A DNA stretch of 64,000 nt from Mallotus nudiflorus (GCA_947683625.1 CANTUR010000239.1:7793001-7857000), one strand, 5' to 3'; numbered from the stretch's first letter, positions 37,401-54,215 are shown. The notes: a model not told the origin generated them from the sequence alone. Numbers and translations are program-made.

Positions 37401-39256
37401 AAGCATCTTCCGGGCTGTAATGGAAGAAATGAGATTATGAGGCATGGAGCTCTTTTCACTTTTAAAATAGAATTCTTCTTTATCTGGAATTCTGAACACC
37501 ACTTCTTTCTCTTATAATTTACAAAGGCATAATACATCGATAACCAATCCATACCCAAAATGACATCGAATTCCAGCACGTTGAGCAATACTAAGTCCGC
37601 CAATAGTTCTCTACCATCAACTATCATCGGACATGAAGGAAAGAAGACATCTGTCTCCAACTCGACACTAAGAGGAGTCAAAACAGATAGAGGAAAGGAT
37701 AACCTAAAAGGCTGCCACTCGATTCTCGAAGCGAACACAGGAGAAATGAAGGAATGTGAAGCACTGGGGTCAAACAACACTCTAGCATTGCATGCACAGA
37801 CTGAGAGAATACCTGCTACCACTGCATTCGAAGTTTGAGCATCCTGTGGTGTCAAAGTGAACACTCGAGCCTGACCACGACCTGCCTACTGAGAAGTGGA
37901 AGGCTATGCAAAACCACGTCCGCTAGGTCTACCAACTGAACCTCGACCCTGCAGAATCATAGGCTGAGGCGGTCTCTGTTGTGGCTGTATGGGTGCTCGA
38001 TATTGTTGAGGCATCGGATAGTAGGGCTGAGCCACTGAGGAAGACGAACCCTGAACGTACTATGGCTGGTATTCGGAGTGGGGACAAGCTCTGAAAAGAT
38101 GTCCAACCTGCCCACATCTGAAGCAAGCGCCCGATAACATATGACATGGGCCCTGATGAAATCGTCCACAACTCGCACAAGCACTGGCTCCAGACCCAGA
38201 ACTACTCTGCCTAAAACTCTGCCCACTACTGCTGCTACTAACTCCTGCATCGAATCTGTGACTCCTGCCGGTTCTCCTGTTTGAAGCATATCCATGTCCG
38301 CCAACTCGGTGAATCCTGGACCTCCTACCACTCAGCTGAGAACTACCCGCAGCCTGTTGACTCGAACTGCCAATGTGAAATGCTAGCTGCTGGTATCCGG
38401 GAGCTACACCGTATCCACTGCCCCCGACCATATAAGGATCTATCATAGTGCCCTGGCGGATATGTCGCCTCTCAATCAAACGGGCCTCCTCAATCACACT
38501 CTCTAGGGTGCGGTCCTCGGTACGCATACTAACAAAAGTGGGTCCTAATCCAGTAACATACAGCTCCACTGCTCTGTAAGGATCCCTCCTGATATCTTCT
38601 GCATGTCGGGATAGCCTATTAAACTCTCTGGTGTAATCCTCCACTTACCTATCGCCTTTAGTGATGTGGAGTAGCTGCCACCTGTAGGCATCTTTGGTGG
38701 CTGGAGGACAGAAAAATCTCAAAAAGCGGTCCTTAAATTCTAGCCAAGTCAGCTCGTGCATCGATGGCTGAATCGACTGCATAAACCAATCCTGAGTAGC
38801 CGCCTGAACCGACAACTCCACAATCATAATCCTCTGATAATCCGTATGTCCAGTCCTGGTGAGTGCCTTAATCGCATTAATGAAGTCTAAAGCATCACCC
38901 GTACCGTCGAAAGAAACTCTACCGATCCGAGAGTAAAGAAGTGCTGCTTCAGTGTCTGACATACCCTGGTTCCTCTGCTGAAGCATCTGCTGTACAAGGG
39001 GCATCGCCTGATTCAATGCTGCTAGACCCTGATTAATCCCTACCAGTCCAGCTGTAAAGGATGTGGGGTCAACAACTGGGGCTTCAGGCTCGACTGGCTG
39101 TTGATCAGGAATCTCAGCTGCAGCTACCCTGGCTCGACCTCTACCTCTACCTCTACCCCTACGACGTGGAGCAGGAAGGGGAGCCTCATCGTGCACAGAC
39201 TGCTCATTAAACCTAAGGGTCGGATTAACTTCTGGGTCGGTACGCACACGCCTCAT
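34432..39256 (-). pseudogene. Element B gag-pol polyprotein, eight stops and two frameshifts
   Basis: Starts at ATG 39,256. Stops at 38,645, 37,904, 37,886, 37,182, 37,050, 35,866, 35,782 and 35,611; frameshifts near 37,515 (one base lost compared with C) and near 36,040 (net minus one, in the DYDC...YHPGK stretch). Domains in order: Gag with zinc knuckles CASCGRFHQGPC and CFRCGQVGHLFRAC; protease reading FDPSASHSF, so the Gly of the active-site triad is Ser; RT with KIDLRSGYHQ and intact FIDDILVYS; RNase H with YCDTS but TYHKR where TDHKS is expected, losing a catalytic Asp; integrase with MDF, SDIGA and DGQSER; chromodomain-like end VKVLWSN and TWETEAKM. It cannot move by itself. Most stops fit CAG-to-TAG, CGA-to-TGA or TGG-to-TGA. 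Confidence 0.9.
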
Positions 39257-39411
39257 TCTGAAAGGAAGACAAGAAAAATTGAATTCAAAACGGGGTAAGA
39301 ATATTTAAAACAACGCGGAATTAGATACAAGAACATCTCAAAGACAATTATCAACCCTAAAGCTACAGTAGTTACATAGAAAGACAGACATGGACAATTA
39401 ATCGAACTTAT

Positions 39412-39423
39412 GCTCTGATACCA
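39412..39423 (-). other. Element B primer binding site (tRNA-iMet)
   Basis: Minus strand TGGTATCAGAGC, four bases inside the 5' LTR end. Confidence 0.9.
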
Positions 39424-39427
39424 ACTT

Positions 39428-41048
39428 TGTCACGACCCGAACCCGAGGGCACGTGACCGGCACTAGGTAATGGGTAGGCATAAAGCCCCCGAAACCCGTA
39501 GTAAGCCTAAAGGAAAAGAAAAATAAAACCATTCATATTTTAGACTTTATTTTAAAATAGAACACATTATCAAACTGATTTTTCTCAAATTACACAATTG
39601 CAACTATTTAGTTAATAATGTGCTTTAACATCTCATATTATAAATCAAATTGAATCTTATACATAAGTGTATTTCATAAAAATAAACTACATAATTAAGT
39701 TTAAACCACACAAATCCTTAGTACATATACTACTGCAGCATCCTAGATTAATACATAGTACAGCTTACAATGACCTACATAAAATAGCCGGTGAAGAAGA
39801 AACCCGGCGTGGAGGTAGTCTGAGGTCAAAATTCTAAGCTCCTGAAAAAAATAAATTGAGGGGAATCAGACCTCACTGAGTAAGTCAATAAAAGAGCTGT
39901 ACGGTCTGAAAATCTTTTTGAAAACTATATATATTTATAGTGAAAATAATTATTAATATATAATTATAGCTTTTGAAAAATCTCGATAGAACCCTAAACC
40001 CAAAATCTAAATGGCCAACCGGGCCCACTTATTCCAACTAGACTACCGGTCCCCGAGAGCAAGGGCATCAACCGAGGCACCAAGCCGTAGTCATTCACTT
40101 AATCCAAATATATGGCACTGGCGGTCACTGAGAGCTAAGGCATCAACCGAGGCACCCATCCCAGTCCATTATTGACTTTCCAATCACTGGCGGTCCCCGA
40201 GAGCAAAGGCTTCCACCGAGGCACCCGTCCCAGTTTAATATTCACCAATCATGTATATAACGGATCCATCTCTCAATCTCTACCATGTGCACATAGTCCT
40301 GGTGAAGCCCACCAGGTAGCCCGTTCTACCAAAATTTCTCAAATCGATTTTAAAGAAATAAAATGCATTTAAACTTTAAATAGTAGCATTAAATTAAATA
40401 AATCATATAATAATAACATAAAAATATGAGCGCACGCATCTTTAAATAAAATACACGCACAGATCATTTTATCGACTTACAGGATGAATGCGAAGGCTGA
40501 CGACCACGCGTCTGCCTCGGTCTCACAGCTTCTGCTCCGATATGCTCTAAAAGAAAATTAATGAATCAACTTTTAAAACATGACTAAGGAATCGATATCA
40601 AAAATCAATAAAATAATAAAATTCCAGACTGACTCGAGGAAAACCGGACGAGACTCGACAGACAGGATTTAACCTAACTAACGGTAGGAATTTTACGAGT
40701 ATCACGTTTTACGAGAAAATCTATCGAAATTTCGACAGAGTCTCCTCTGTAAAACAGACATCTCTCTACCAAAGGTAGAGCCAGACCTGCATAGAAAATG
40801 CACTTCCAATATACACAACCATTCACACTCGAGTCGGGCTCCCAAAACTTCAATTTGCCCCGACCGAGATCACAACTCACTAAAGTATCAAAATTAATAA
40901 TATTTATTTCTCCATTTACACACATACTAAAATAAATAAAATTATATAAAACCTCAATTATTCAAAATTAAACAATTAAATTTGTATTCCATTACTAATA
41001 ATATAATTATAATTATTATCCAAATGAAAACCTTTGTAATATATTATA

Positions 41049-41127
<79 letters not shown>

Positions 41128-42228
41128 AATTGGACATTTAAAATTTTACACTACTTAGGAAATTATATCAATTAATTTATAAAATTTATCTAAACCCTTT
41201 AAATACTAATAAAACTAATTAAAATATATATATTTATATTATCATATTTAGGGTAAAATTACATTTTTACCCCCCTAAAATACACAATTTACATAATGTG
41301 CTTTTAATACTAGATTAATTCCTTAAAATTCTTTAATCATGCCAAAAATCTATTTTCTTAAAATAAACCTCCCTAATATAATTAAAATATTTAATCAACC
41401 AAAATTTTCTCCCAAAAATATTATTTAACCAAAAATCAAGTTTGGCATAAACTCAAATATAATTATAAAAATAGTATAAAAATCTCAAAAATTATAATTT
41501 CAGTTCTAAAATTTATAATATTCACTAATAACCTCAATTATTAAAATTTCATAATTTTTTTAACCATCATTTTCGAAATTAGCCTAATTATTAAATTTTG
41601 ACATAAAGTATAGAAATTCCTAAAAATTGTATAATATTCTAAAAAATTATCTTCCTTACCCTAAAATTTATATCAACTCATAATAACACCAAAATTACAA
41701 TTATTATTATTATTTGCTATTTTTATAATTAATTCCCGAAAATTCCTAAAATATTATTAAAATATTCAAAAATTCACCAAAAATCAAAATAAATTCCAAA
41801 AATTATAAAAAAATTCCTAGAGGTAGATTGAGCTACTAGGAATCACATTTGTAAAGGGAGTTTGCATGAATCAAGCTAGATCAAGTTAAAAAAATTTTGA
41901 AACCCTAGAGTTCACAAACTGAAAATCAACCAAAACTCAATCAATTCATGACCAAAGCTTAGAATGAGCCTCACCGGTGCAAGGGGAGGAGATTGGCATC
42001 GGAATGGAGAAAAATGGTAGCCGGACGAAGCTTGGGTGAGTTTGGAGCAAACTCTCGGCTTCTCTCTTCCAGCGGCTCTGCAGGTGACCGGAGGCGAGGG
42101 AGAAGGAAGAGGAAGCAGTAGACGGTGGCCGGAGGTGCGGGAGGCGCAGTGATGGTGGTGGTCGAGGGCGTCGCGTGGATGGGGGAGAGGGAGGAGCTTG
42201 GGCTCTGTTTTTGTTTCCTTCAACTATA

Positions 42229-42262
<34 letters not shown>

Positions 42263-42387
42263 ATTAGATATACATATACATAGATATTATATACATATAT
42301 ACACTTAACCTACTAATATACATACACATAGAATATAATAATTAAACCCTACATCTATATTTATAAATATACATATATACATATATT

Positions 42388-42431
<44 letters not shown>

Positions 42432-42684
42432 TTTATTTATATGCTCATGTATACACACCTATATATTTATTTGTTTATAGACATACATGTAGCTAATGAC
42501 TTAATATAATTTAAAATAACACTAATAGCGATAATGAAAATAATAATAATAATCACAATAATAAAAATCATAAAATAAATATAATACGATGGAAAAATAA
42601 CTATTTATAGTATGATTTGATAAAATAAAATAAATAAATAAATAAAATACCCCTATTTATTTAAGTAATATGTAGGGTATTACA
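39428..42684 (-). repeat. Element B 5' LTR (3.26 kb)
   Basis: Plus strand begins TGTCACGACCCGAACCCGAG and ends GTAGGGTATTACA. Matches 31,218-34,366 closely. It carries a longer AT run (about 41,052-41,123) and an extra AT-rich stretch at about 42,371-42,496. The hairpin CTCTACC/GGTAGAG is at 40,764-40,780. Confidence 0.92.
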
Positions 42685-43660
42685 ATTTATTTAATTTACA
42701 TGTTGTTATTTAAGTATTAAATGCATTTTATTTATTTAAACTTCATTTTGAGAAATTTTGGTAGAACGGGCTACCTTGTGGGTTTCACCAGCACCGTGTG
42801 CACATGGTAGAGATTGAGAGATGGATTCAATGTATGTATGACTTGTAGATATAAACTGGGATGGGTGCCTCGGTGGAAGCCTTTGCTCTCGGGGACCACC
42901 AGTGATTGGAAAGTTAATAATGGATTAGGATGGGTGCCTTGGTGGATGCCTTAGCTCTTAGGGACCGCCAATGCCATGTGTTTGGATTAAGTGGATGACT
43001 ACGACTTGGTGCCTCGATTGATGCCTTTGCTCTTGGGGACCGACAGTCTAGTTGGATTAAGTGGGCCTAGTTGGCCATTTAGAATTTAGGTTTAGGGTTC
43101 TACCGAGATTTTTCAAAAGCTATATATATACGTTATAAATTGTTTTCACTATAACTATATGGTTTTCAAAAAGTTATCAAACCGTACAACTCTTTTTATT
43201 GACTTACTCGGTGAGGTCTGATTCCCCTCAATCTATTTTTTTCAGGAGCTTAGGAGTTCGACCTCAGACTGCCTCTATGCCATATTTCTTCATCATCGGC
43301 TATATTATGTAGGTTATTATGAGCTTTACTGTAGTAGTGACTCTAGCATACTGTAGTAGTATGTGTACTATGAGTTTGTATAACTTAAATATACTTATAT
43401 ATTGGAGTTTTAATGAATCATGTTTATGTATAATGTTTAAGATTGATTTATGATATTTGATTATGAAGAACATTTTATAATGTGCACGATCTTGTTTATT
43501 TTTAGAAAAGTTAGTTTGATAATGTGTTCTTATATAATATAAAGTTTTATTTTTGAAAGTTTTATTTTTCTTTTCTTTAAGGCTTACTATGGGTTTCAGG
43601 GGCCTTCTGTCTACCCATTCCCTAATGCCGGTCACGTGCCCTCAGATTCAGATCATGACA
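42685..43660 (+). repeat. Element C 5' LTR, piece 3 (with B right TSD)
   Basis: ATTTA at 42,685-42,689 is the right TSD of B; the C LTR resumes TTTAATTTACATG. It includes copies of the CCGAGG-type minisatellite (about 42,860-43,050), acceptor TTTTTTTCAG (43,245) enclosed by TGAGGTC (43,212) and GACCTCA (43,260), and the LTR end ATCATGACA at 43,660. Confidence 0.9.
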
Positions 43661-43664
43661 AAGT

Positions 43665-43676
43665 TGGTATCAGAGC
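43665..43676 (+). other. Element C primer binding site (tRNA-iMet)
   Basis: TGGTATCAGAGC four bases after the LTR end. Confidence 0.9.
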
Positions 43677-43828
43677 ATAAGTTCGATTAATTATCTATGT
43701 TTTTCTTTCTGTGTAACTACTGTAGTGATTAGGTTGATAAATTGTCTTTGTGATATTCTTATTTCTAATTTCACGTTGCATTAAATACTTTTATCTTGTT
43801 TTGAATTCATTTTCTTTTTCTTTTCAGA

Positions 43829-46800
43829 ATGAGGCGTGTGCGAACAGACCCTGTTGTCGATCCGACTTTTGGACTTGATGAGCAGTCTATGCATGATGAG
43901 GCTCTTCCTCCTGCTCCATGTCATAGGGGCAGAGGTAAAGGTAGAGGTTGAGCTAAGGTAGCTACAACTAAGATTTCCAATCAACAACCAATTGGGACTG
44001 AAGCTCAAGCCGTAGACCCCATAGCTTTTACAGCTAGATTAGCAGGAATTAATCAGGGTCTGGCAGCTTTAAATCAGGCGATGCCCCTTGTGCAGCAGAT
44101 GTTACAGCAGAGGAATTAGGAGATGTCAAATACTAATGCAGCACTCCTCTACTCCCGGATTAGTAGAGTTTCCTTTGATGGTACTGGGGACACTTTAGAC
44201 TTCATTAATGCAATTGAGGCACGTACCAGGATAGGACACACGGACTACCAGCGGATAATGATTGTAGAGTTGTCAGTCTAAGCAGCAGCTCAAGACTGGT
44301 TCATACAGTCGATTCAGCCATCCATGCATGAGTTGACTTGGCTAGAGTTTAAGGATCGGTCAGTGGGGATAGGTCAGTGGAGGGACTATACTAGGGAGTT
44401 TAACAGGCTATCCCAACATGTAGAGGACATTAATAGAGATCCCTATAGAGCAGTAGAGTTGTATGTCACTAGTTTAGGGCCAGTTTTTATGGGTATGCAT
44501 ACTTAGGACCGTACCCTGGAGAGTGTTATAGAGGAGGCCTATCTGACTGAGAGGCGACACATCCGTCAGGGCACCATCTTAGATCCTTATATGGTTGGTG
44601 GTAATGGCTATGATCTAGCTCCCGGGTACCAACAGCCAGCATTTCATATTGGTAGTACGAGTCAACAAGTTGCAGGTAGTTCACAGCATGGTGGTAGAAG
44701 GTCCAGGACTCACCGAGTTGGTCGACATGGTTATGCCACAAACAAGAGAAGTGGTAGAGGTCACATATTTAGTATTGGAGTCAGCAACAGTAGTAGTGGG
44801 CAGAGCTTCAGACAAAGTAGTTTTAGGTCTGAAGCCAGTGCATGTGGTGATTTATGGTCGATTCCATCAGGGCCTATGTCATTTGTTGTCAGGCGCTTAC
44901 TTCAGATGTGGATAAGTGGATCATCTTGCTAGAGCTTATCTTTACTCCGAATATTAGCCACAGTATGCTCAAGGTTCATCTTCATCAGTGGCCCAGCCTT
45001 CCTATTCGATGCTACAGCAGTACAGAGCACCAGTACAGCCACAGTAGAGACCGCCATAACTTATGGGCCAGTAGGGCTGAGGTTCAATTGGTAGGCCTAG
45101 TGGTCGTGGGTTTGTGCAGCCTTCGACATCTCAGTAGGCAAGTTGTGGTCAAGCATGAGTTTTCACTTTGACACCGCAGGATGCTTAAACTTCTAACATA
45201 GTAGTAGCAGGTATTCTCTCAGTCTATGCACATAATGCTAGAGTATTGTTTAACCTCGGCGCTTCACATTCATTCATTCCTCCTATGTTTGCTTCGAGAA
45301 TCAAGTGGTAACCTTCCATGTTGTCCTTTCCTTTATCCTTTCATTTATCTATATCGACTCCTCTCAGTGGTGAGTTGAAGACAGATATCTTCTTTCCTTC
45401 ATATCCGATGTGAGTCGATGGTAGAGAATTATTGGCAGACTTGGTGTTGCTTGATGTGTTGGAATTTGACATCATTTTGGGTATGGATTGGTTAGTGAGG
45501 TATTATGCTTCGATGATTTATCGAGAGAAAGAAGTGGTGTTCAGAATTTCGAATAAAGAAGAGTTCTGTTTTAAAGGTGAAAAGAGCTTCATGCCTTGTA
45601 ATCTCATTTCTGCCATTACAGCTCGAAAGATTCTTTTAAAGGGTTGTCAAGGTTACTTGGCAGTAGTAAGAGATGTTGAAATAAAGAATGAGGCAATCAA
45701 ACAGGTGCCAGTGGTGTGTGAATTTTTGGATGTCTTTCCTGAAGAATTACCAAGATTACCACCAGACAGAGAGATAGAGTTCTGTATCAATGTCATACCT
45801 AGTACAGATCCTATTTCTATGCCACCTTACATAATGGCACCAGCTGAATTACAGGAGCTAAAGGAGCAGTTACAGGAGTTGCTTGATAAGGGTTTTATAA
45901 GACCTAATACATCGCCTTGGGGTGCTCTGGTGTTGTTTGTAAAGAAGAAGGATGGTAGCCTTCGATTCTCTATTGATTACAGGTAGTTGAACAAGGTCAC
46001 TGTCAAGAACAAGTATCCACTTCCAAGGATCTATGACTTATTCGATTAGCTTCAAGGTGCTACATGCTTCTCTAAAATAGACTTGAGATTTGGGTATCAC
46101 CAGTTGAGAATCAGAAGTGGTGATGAGCCCAAGATAGCATTCAAATGAGATATGGCCATTATGAGTTTCTAGTAATGTCCTTTAGGTTGACTAATGCTCC
46201 AGCAGCCTTTATAGACTTGATGAATCGAGTGTTTAGGCCATACTTGGACTGGTTTATAATAGTCTTCATTAATGACATCTTGGTTTATTCTAAGAGTGAA
46301 GCTGAGCATGTTATGCATCTGAGAAGGGTGCTTCAGACTTCAGGGAGCATAGGTTGATGCCAAGATTTTGAAGTACGAGTTCTGGTTGAATCAAGTTGCA
46401 TTTTTAGGCCACGTGGTTTCTAAGGATGGCATACAAGTGGACCCTAAGAAGATAGAAGCTATCACAGAGTGACTAAGGCCAACTACAGTTAGAGAAGTTT
46501 GGAGTTTCCTGGGTCTAGCAAGCTACTACAGGAGTTTGTGAAGGACTTCTCCAAAATTACCACACCTTTGATAAAGCTGACCTAGAAGAATGCTAAGTTT
46601 GTGTGGACAGATAGATATGAAGAGCACTTCCAGTTATTGAAGGATTTGTTGACATCAGCTCCAATTCTAACTTTGAATTTTGGAAATGAAGGGTATACGG
46701 TGTATTGTGATGCTTCCAGAGTAGGACTGGGCTGTGTATTGATGCAAAATGGCCAAGTAATTGCTTATGCTTCGAGGCAGTTGAAGAAGCACGAGCAAAA

Positions 46801-48604
46801 CTATCCTACTCACGACTTGGAGATGGCAATTGTTGTGTTTGCTTTGAAGATATGGAGGCATTACTTGTATGGGGTTACATGTGAGATATACACCGATCAT
46901 AAGAGCTTGAAGCATATCTTTCAGCAAAGGGACTTGAACTTGAGGCAAAGAAGATGGATGGAACTTCTCAAGGACTATGATTGTTCCATTTTATACCATC
47001 CAGGTAAGGTGAATGTTATTGCTGATGCCTTGAGTAGGAAGTCAACAGGCAGTCTTGCCCATATCAGCATAGAAAGAAGGCCCATTATCAAGGAGTTACA
47101 CAGATTGATTGATCAAGGGTTGCAATTGAAAGCTACTAGGAAGTGCCTTTTAGCTCAATTCAATGTATGATCAGTATACTTTAATCGAGTTAAGGCAGCT
47201 CATAATAGAGACCCGCAGTTACAGAGGATTATGTATGAAGTGCAACAAGGGCAGTCAAGAGACTTTGTGGTTGACAGAGAAGGTGTATTACAGTTGGGCA
47301 CTAGGATTTGTGTGTCAAATGTTGACGACTTGAGGAAGGAAATTATGGAAGAGGCACATTTTTCTACTTATAGTATTCATCCAAGTTCTACCAAGATGTA
47401 TCATAACTTGAAAGATACATATTGGTGGAATGGAATGAAGAAGGATATTGTAGAGTTTGTGTATAGATACCTAACTTGTCAGCAAGTGAAGCTTGAACAT
47501 CAGAAACCCTCAGGATTGTTACAACCTATGCCAATTCCCAAATGGAAATGGGACATGATAGCTATGGACTTTATGACTGGACTACCTCGAACTACATGAG
47601 CTTATAATGCTATATGGGTGATTGTTGACAGGCTAACCAAGTCAGCACACTTTCTACTGATAAAGAAGACGTACTCTACTGATAGACTAGCGATACTTTT
47701 TATCAACAAGATTGTTTGTCTACATGGAGTACCAATGAGTATAGTGTCGGACAGAGGAGCCACATTCACCTCAATCTTTTGGCAAGAATTACACAAGGCC
47801 TTGGGCACCGAATTGGATTTAAGTACAGCCTTCCATCCTCATATAGATGGTCAGTCATAAAGGACCATCCAGACGTTAGAAGATATGCTGAGGATGTGTG
47901 TGATGGATTTTGGAGGACAGTGGGATTCGCACTTGCCATTGATTGAGCTTGCTTATAATAATAGATATCATGCTAGCATTGAGATGGCTCTGTATGAGGC
48001 ACTGTACTGTAGAAAGTGCATATTACCATTATGTTGGGAGATTGGTGAAAGACGGTTAACAAGTTCAGAGTTTGTGCAGGTGACTTCAGAGAAAGTCCCC
48101 ATCATACAGCAGAGATTAAAGATAGCCTTCAACAGACAGAAAAACTATGCTGAACCTAAAAGGAAGGATGTATCCTTTATGGTTGGAGACATGGTGTTCC
48201 TGAAGGTGTCTCCAATGAAAGGAGTCATGAGATTTGGCAAAAAGGGTAAGCTAGCTCCTAGATACATTGGATCATTTGAGATTCGGTCTAGAGTGGGTGA
48301 AGTAGCGTATAGGTTGGTGTTGCCACCAGAACTATTGAGAATCCATCCTGTATTCCATGTGTCTATATTGAGGAAATATATTCCTGATCCATCTCACATT
48401 CTGCAACCTCAAGCCGTAGAGCTTAGCAATGATCTGACCTACGAGGAGTATCTAGTGGTGATTGTAAATCGCCAAATTTGACAGTTATGGACTAAGGAGA
48501 TAACGAGGGTGAAGGTGCTATGGAGTAACCATTCTGCTGAGGATTGCACTTGGGAAACTGAAGCTGAGATGCGAGTTTTTTTCCCGTATCTCTTTCCCTC
48601 TTAA
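43829..48604 (+). pseudogene. Element C gag-pol polyprotein, heavily decayed
   Basis: Begins ATG at 43,829 and ends TAA at 48,602-48,604. Stops lie in Gag (near 43,950, 44,117, 44,277 and 44,504). A deletion near 44,355 joins FKDRS to the SVEDYTREF region and removes about 23 codons present in B. Protease reads FNLGASHSF, so the catalytic Asp is Asn. RT carries TAG at 45,984, frame changes near 46,000-46,145 and 46,340-46,600, and FINDILVYS, where one Asp of the catalytic pair is Asn. RNase H (46,690-47,050) keeps YCDAS, DLEMA, TDHKS and ADALS. TGA at 47,168. Integrase has TGA near 47,598 and TAA at 47,858 exactly where the catalytic Glu of DGQSER stands. The chromodomain-like end (VKVLWSN, TWETEAEM) is readable after a TGA near 48,480. 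It is long dead, older than A and B. Confidence 0.9.
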
Positions 48605-48648
48605 GCCTTGTAATTTATTTTTTTCTTAAATTCGGGGGCAAATTCTTA

Positions 48649-48662
48649 TAAGGAGGGAAGAC
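48649..48662 (+). other. Element C polypurine tract
   Basis: TAAGGAGGGAAGAC directly before the 3' LTR, which starts TATAATACC (TG changed to TA). Confidence 0.8.
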
Positions 48663-51296
<2,634 letters not shown>

Positions 51297-53901
51297 TGTC
51301 ACGACCCGAACCTGAGGGCACGTGACCGGCACTAGGGAATGGGTAGGCATAAGGCCCCCAAAACCCGTAGTAAGCCTAAAAGAAAAGATAAACAACTCCT
51401 TACAATTTAAAACTTTATTTTAAAACGGAACACATTATCAAACTGATTTTTCTCAAAATACACAAATTCAACTGCTTAAATAAAATGTGCTTTAATGTCT
51501 CATATTATAAATCGAATTTAAATCTTATACATAAGCATGGTTTACACAAATAAATTACACGATTATATTTAAACCATACAAATCCTTAGTACATATACTA
51601 CCGCAGCAACCTAGATTAATACACAGTACAGCTTACAATGACCTACATAAAATAGCCGGTGAAGAAGAAACCCGACGTGGAGGTAGTCTGAGGTCGAACT
51701 CCCAAGCTCCTGAAAAAAAATAAATTAAGGGGAATCAGACCTCATTGAGTAAGTCAATAAAAAGAGTTGTACGGTTTGAAAACCTTTTTGAAAACTATTT
51801 ATTTATAGTGAAGATAATTTATAATGTATAGGTATAGCTTTTGAAAAATATCGGTAGAACCCTAAACCCAAAAATCTACATGGCCAACTGGGCCCACTTA
51901 TTCCAACTAGACTACCGGTCCCCGAGAGCAAAGGCATCAATCGAGGCACCAAGCCGTATTCATTCACTTAATCCAAACATATGGCACTGGCGGTCCCCAA
52001 GAGCAAAGGCATCGACCGAGGCATCCATCCCAGTCCATTATTAAACTTACAATCATTGGCGGTCCCCGAGAGCATACGCTTCCACCGAGGCACCCGTCCC
52101 AGTTTAACATTCACCAATCATATATATATTTCGGATCCACCTCTCAATCTCTACCATGTGCACATAGTCCTAGTGAAGCCCACCAGGTAGCCCGTTCTAC
52201 CAAAATTTTCTCAAAATCAATTTTAAATAAATAAAATACGTTTAAATCTTAAATAACAGCATTAAATTAAATAAATCATATAATCAATATGATAAAAATA
52301 CAAGTGCATGTATTCTTTAAATAAACAGATGCACAGATCGTTCTATTGACTTACAGGATGAATGTGAAGACTGACGACCACGCATCTGCCTCGGTCTCTC
52401 AGTTTCTGCTCCGAAATGCTCTAACAGAAAATAACAATCGACTTTTAAAATATGACTATGGAATCGAAATCAACAGCCAACAAAATAATGAAATTCCAAG
52501 CTGACTCGAGGAAAACCAGACAAGACTCAATAGACAGGATATGACCTAACTAACAGTAGAAATTTTACGAATATCACGTTTTACGAGAAAATCTATCGAA
52601 ATTTCGACAGAGTCTTCCCTGTAAAACGGACATCTCTCTACCAAAGGTAGAGCCATACCTGCATAGAAAATGCACTTCTAATAATTATAGACACCCACAC
52701 TCGAGTCGGGCTCCCAAAACTACATTTTTGCCCCGACCGAGATCACAACTCAATCAAATATCGAGAATTAATAATATTTATTTCTCAAACACGTATTTCA
52801 CATACACATATACTAAGAATAGACAAAAATATATAAAATCTCAATTATTCAAAATTAACAACTAATTTGTATTCCTTCGTCAAAATATAATTATACCCTA
52901 ATTTAAAATCCATTAAAATGTATTATATATATACACAATATTTGGGATTTAATATTCAAAATTTACACTACTTAGGTAAAAATACCAATTAATTTATAAA
53001 AATTGTCTAAACCCCTTAAATATTAATAAAACTAATTAAAATATATATATTTAACTATATTTAGCGTAAAATTACATTTTTACCCCTAAACATATAATTT
53101 ACAATTTAGTATTATTAGTACTAAAAAAAATCCTTAAAATTATTTAATCATCTAAAACTTATTTTCTCAATGTTAAATTCTTAATATAATTAAAACATAT
53201 AAATGACTTCTAATTTCTTCTAAAATATAATTTAACCTAATATTAATTTTTTTTGACATAATCTATAAAAATTCCTAAAATTTGAATAATATTTTTAAAA
53301 AATTATTTTCTTTACTCTAAAATTAATATCAACTCATAAGAACACCAAAAATACCAAAAATTATTATTATTTATTATTTTTATAATTAATTTACGAAAAT
53401 TCCTAAAATAATATTAAAATATTCAAAAATTCACCAAAAATCAAAATAAATTCCAAAAATTATACAAAAATTCATAGAGGTAGATTGAGCTACTAGGAAT
53501 CACATTTGTAAAGGGAGTTTTCATGAATAAAGCTAGATCGAGCTAAAAAAAATTCCAAAACCCTAGAGCTCAAAACTAACAATCAACCAAAACTCAACCA
53601 ATTCATGACCAAAGCTTAAACTAAGCTTGGAATGGGTCTCACCGATGCAAGAGGAGGGAATTGACACCGGAATGGAGTGAAATGGTGGCCGGATGGAGCT
53701 TAGCCGATTCTAGGAGCAACTCTCGGCTTCCCCCTGCTTCAAGGATTCCGGCAACTCTACAGGCGACCGGAGGTGAGGGATAAGGAGAAGAAGGTAGCAG
53801 GTGGTGGTCGGAGATGGGGGAGGCATAGTAACGGTGGTGATCGGGGATGTCGTGCGGTGAGAGGGGGTTGAAGGAGATGGGGCTTCGGTTTTTCTTCTAT
53901 T

Positions 53902-53995
<94 letters not shown>

Positions 53996-54143
53996 ACTAC
54001 TAATATATGTATATATTAATATATTGTTATACATATATGTGTGTCTAGGTAAGTATTAGTGTATATATATATATATATACCTACACTACATGCACTTATA
54101 TATATACAATCATTTTAATGTACACATCAAAATAATATTTAAC

Positions 54144-54215
<72 letters not shown>

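Larger units (their letters stand above)
31218..42684 (-). mobile_element. Element B: Tekay/Del-type element inserted in the C 5' LTR
   Basis: About 11.47 kb, minus strand, flanked by ATTTA. 5' LTR 39,428-42,684; primer site 39,412-39,423; gag-pol 39,256-34,432; polypurine tract 34,367-34,380; 3' LTR 31,218-34,366. B belongs to the same wider family as its host C and solo LTR D. The LTRs match closely except for AT-repeat length and an extra stretch at about 42,371-42,496 in the 5' copy. Insertion is recent relative to C. Confidence 0.94.
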
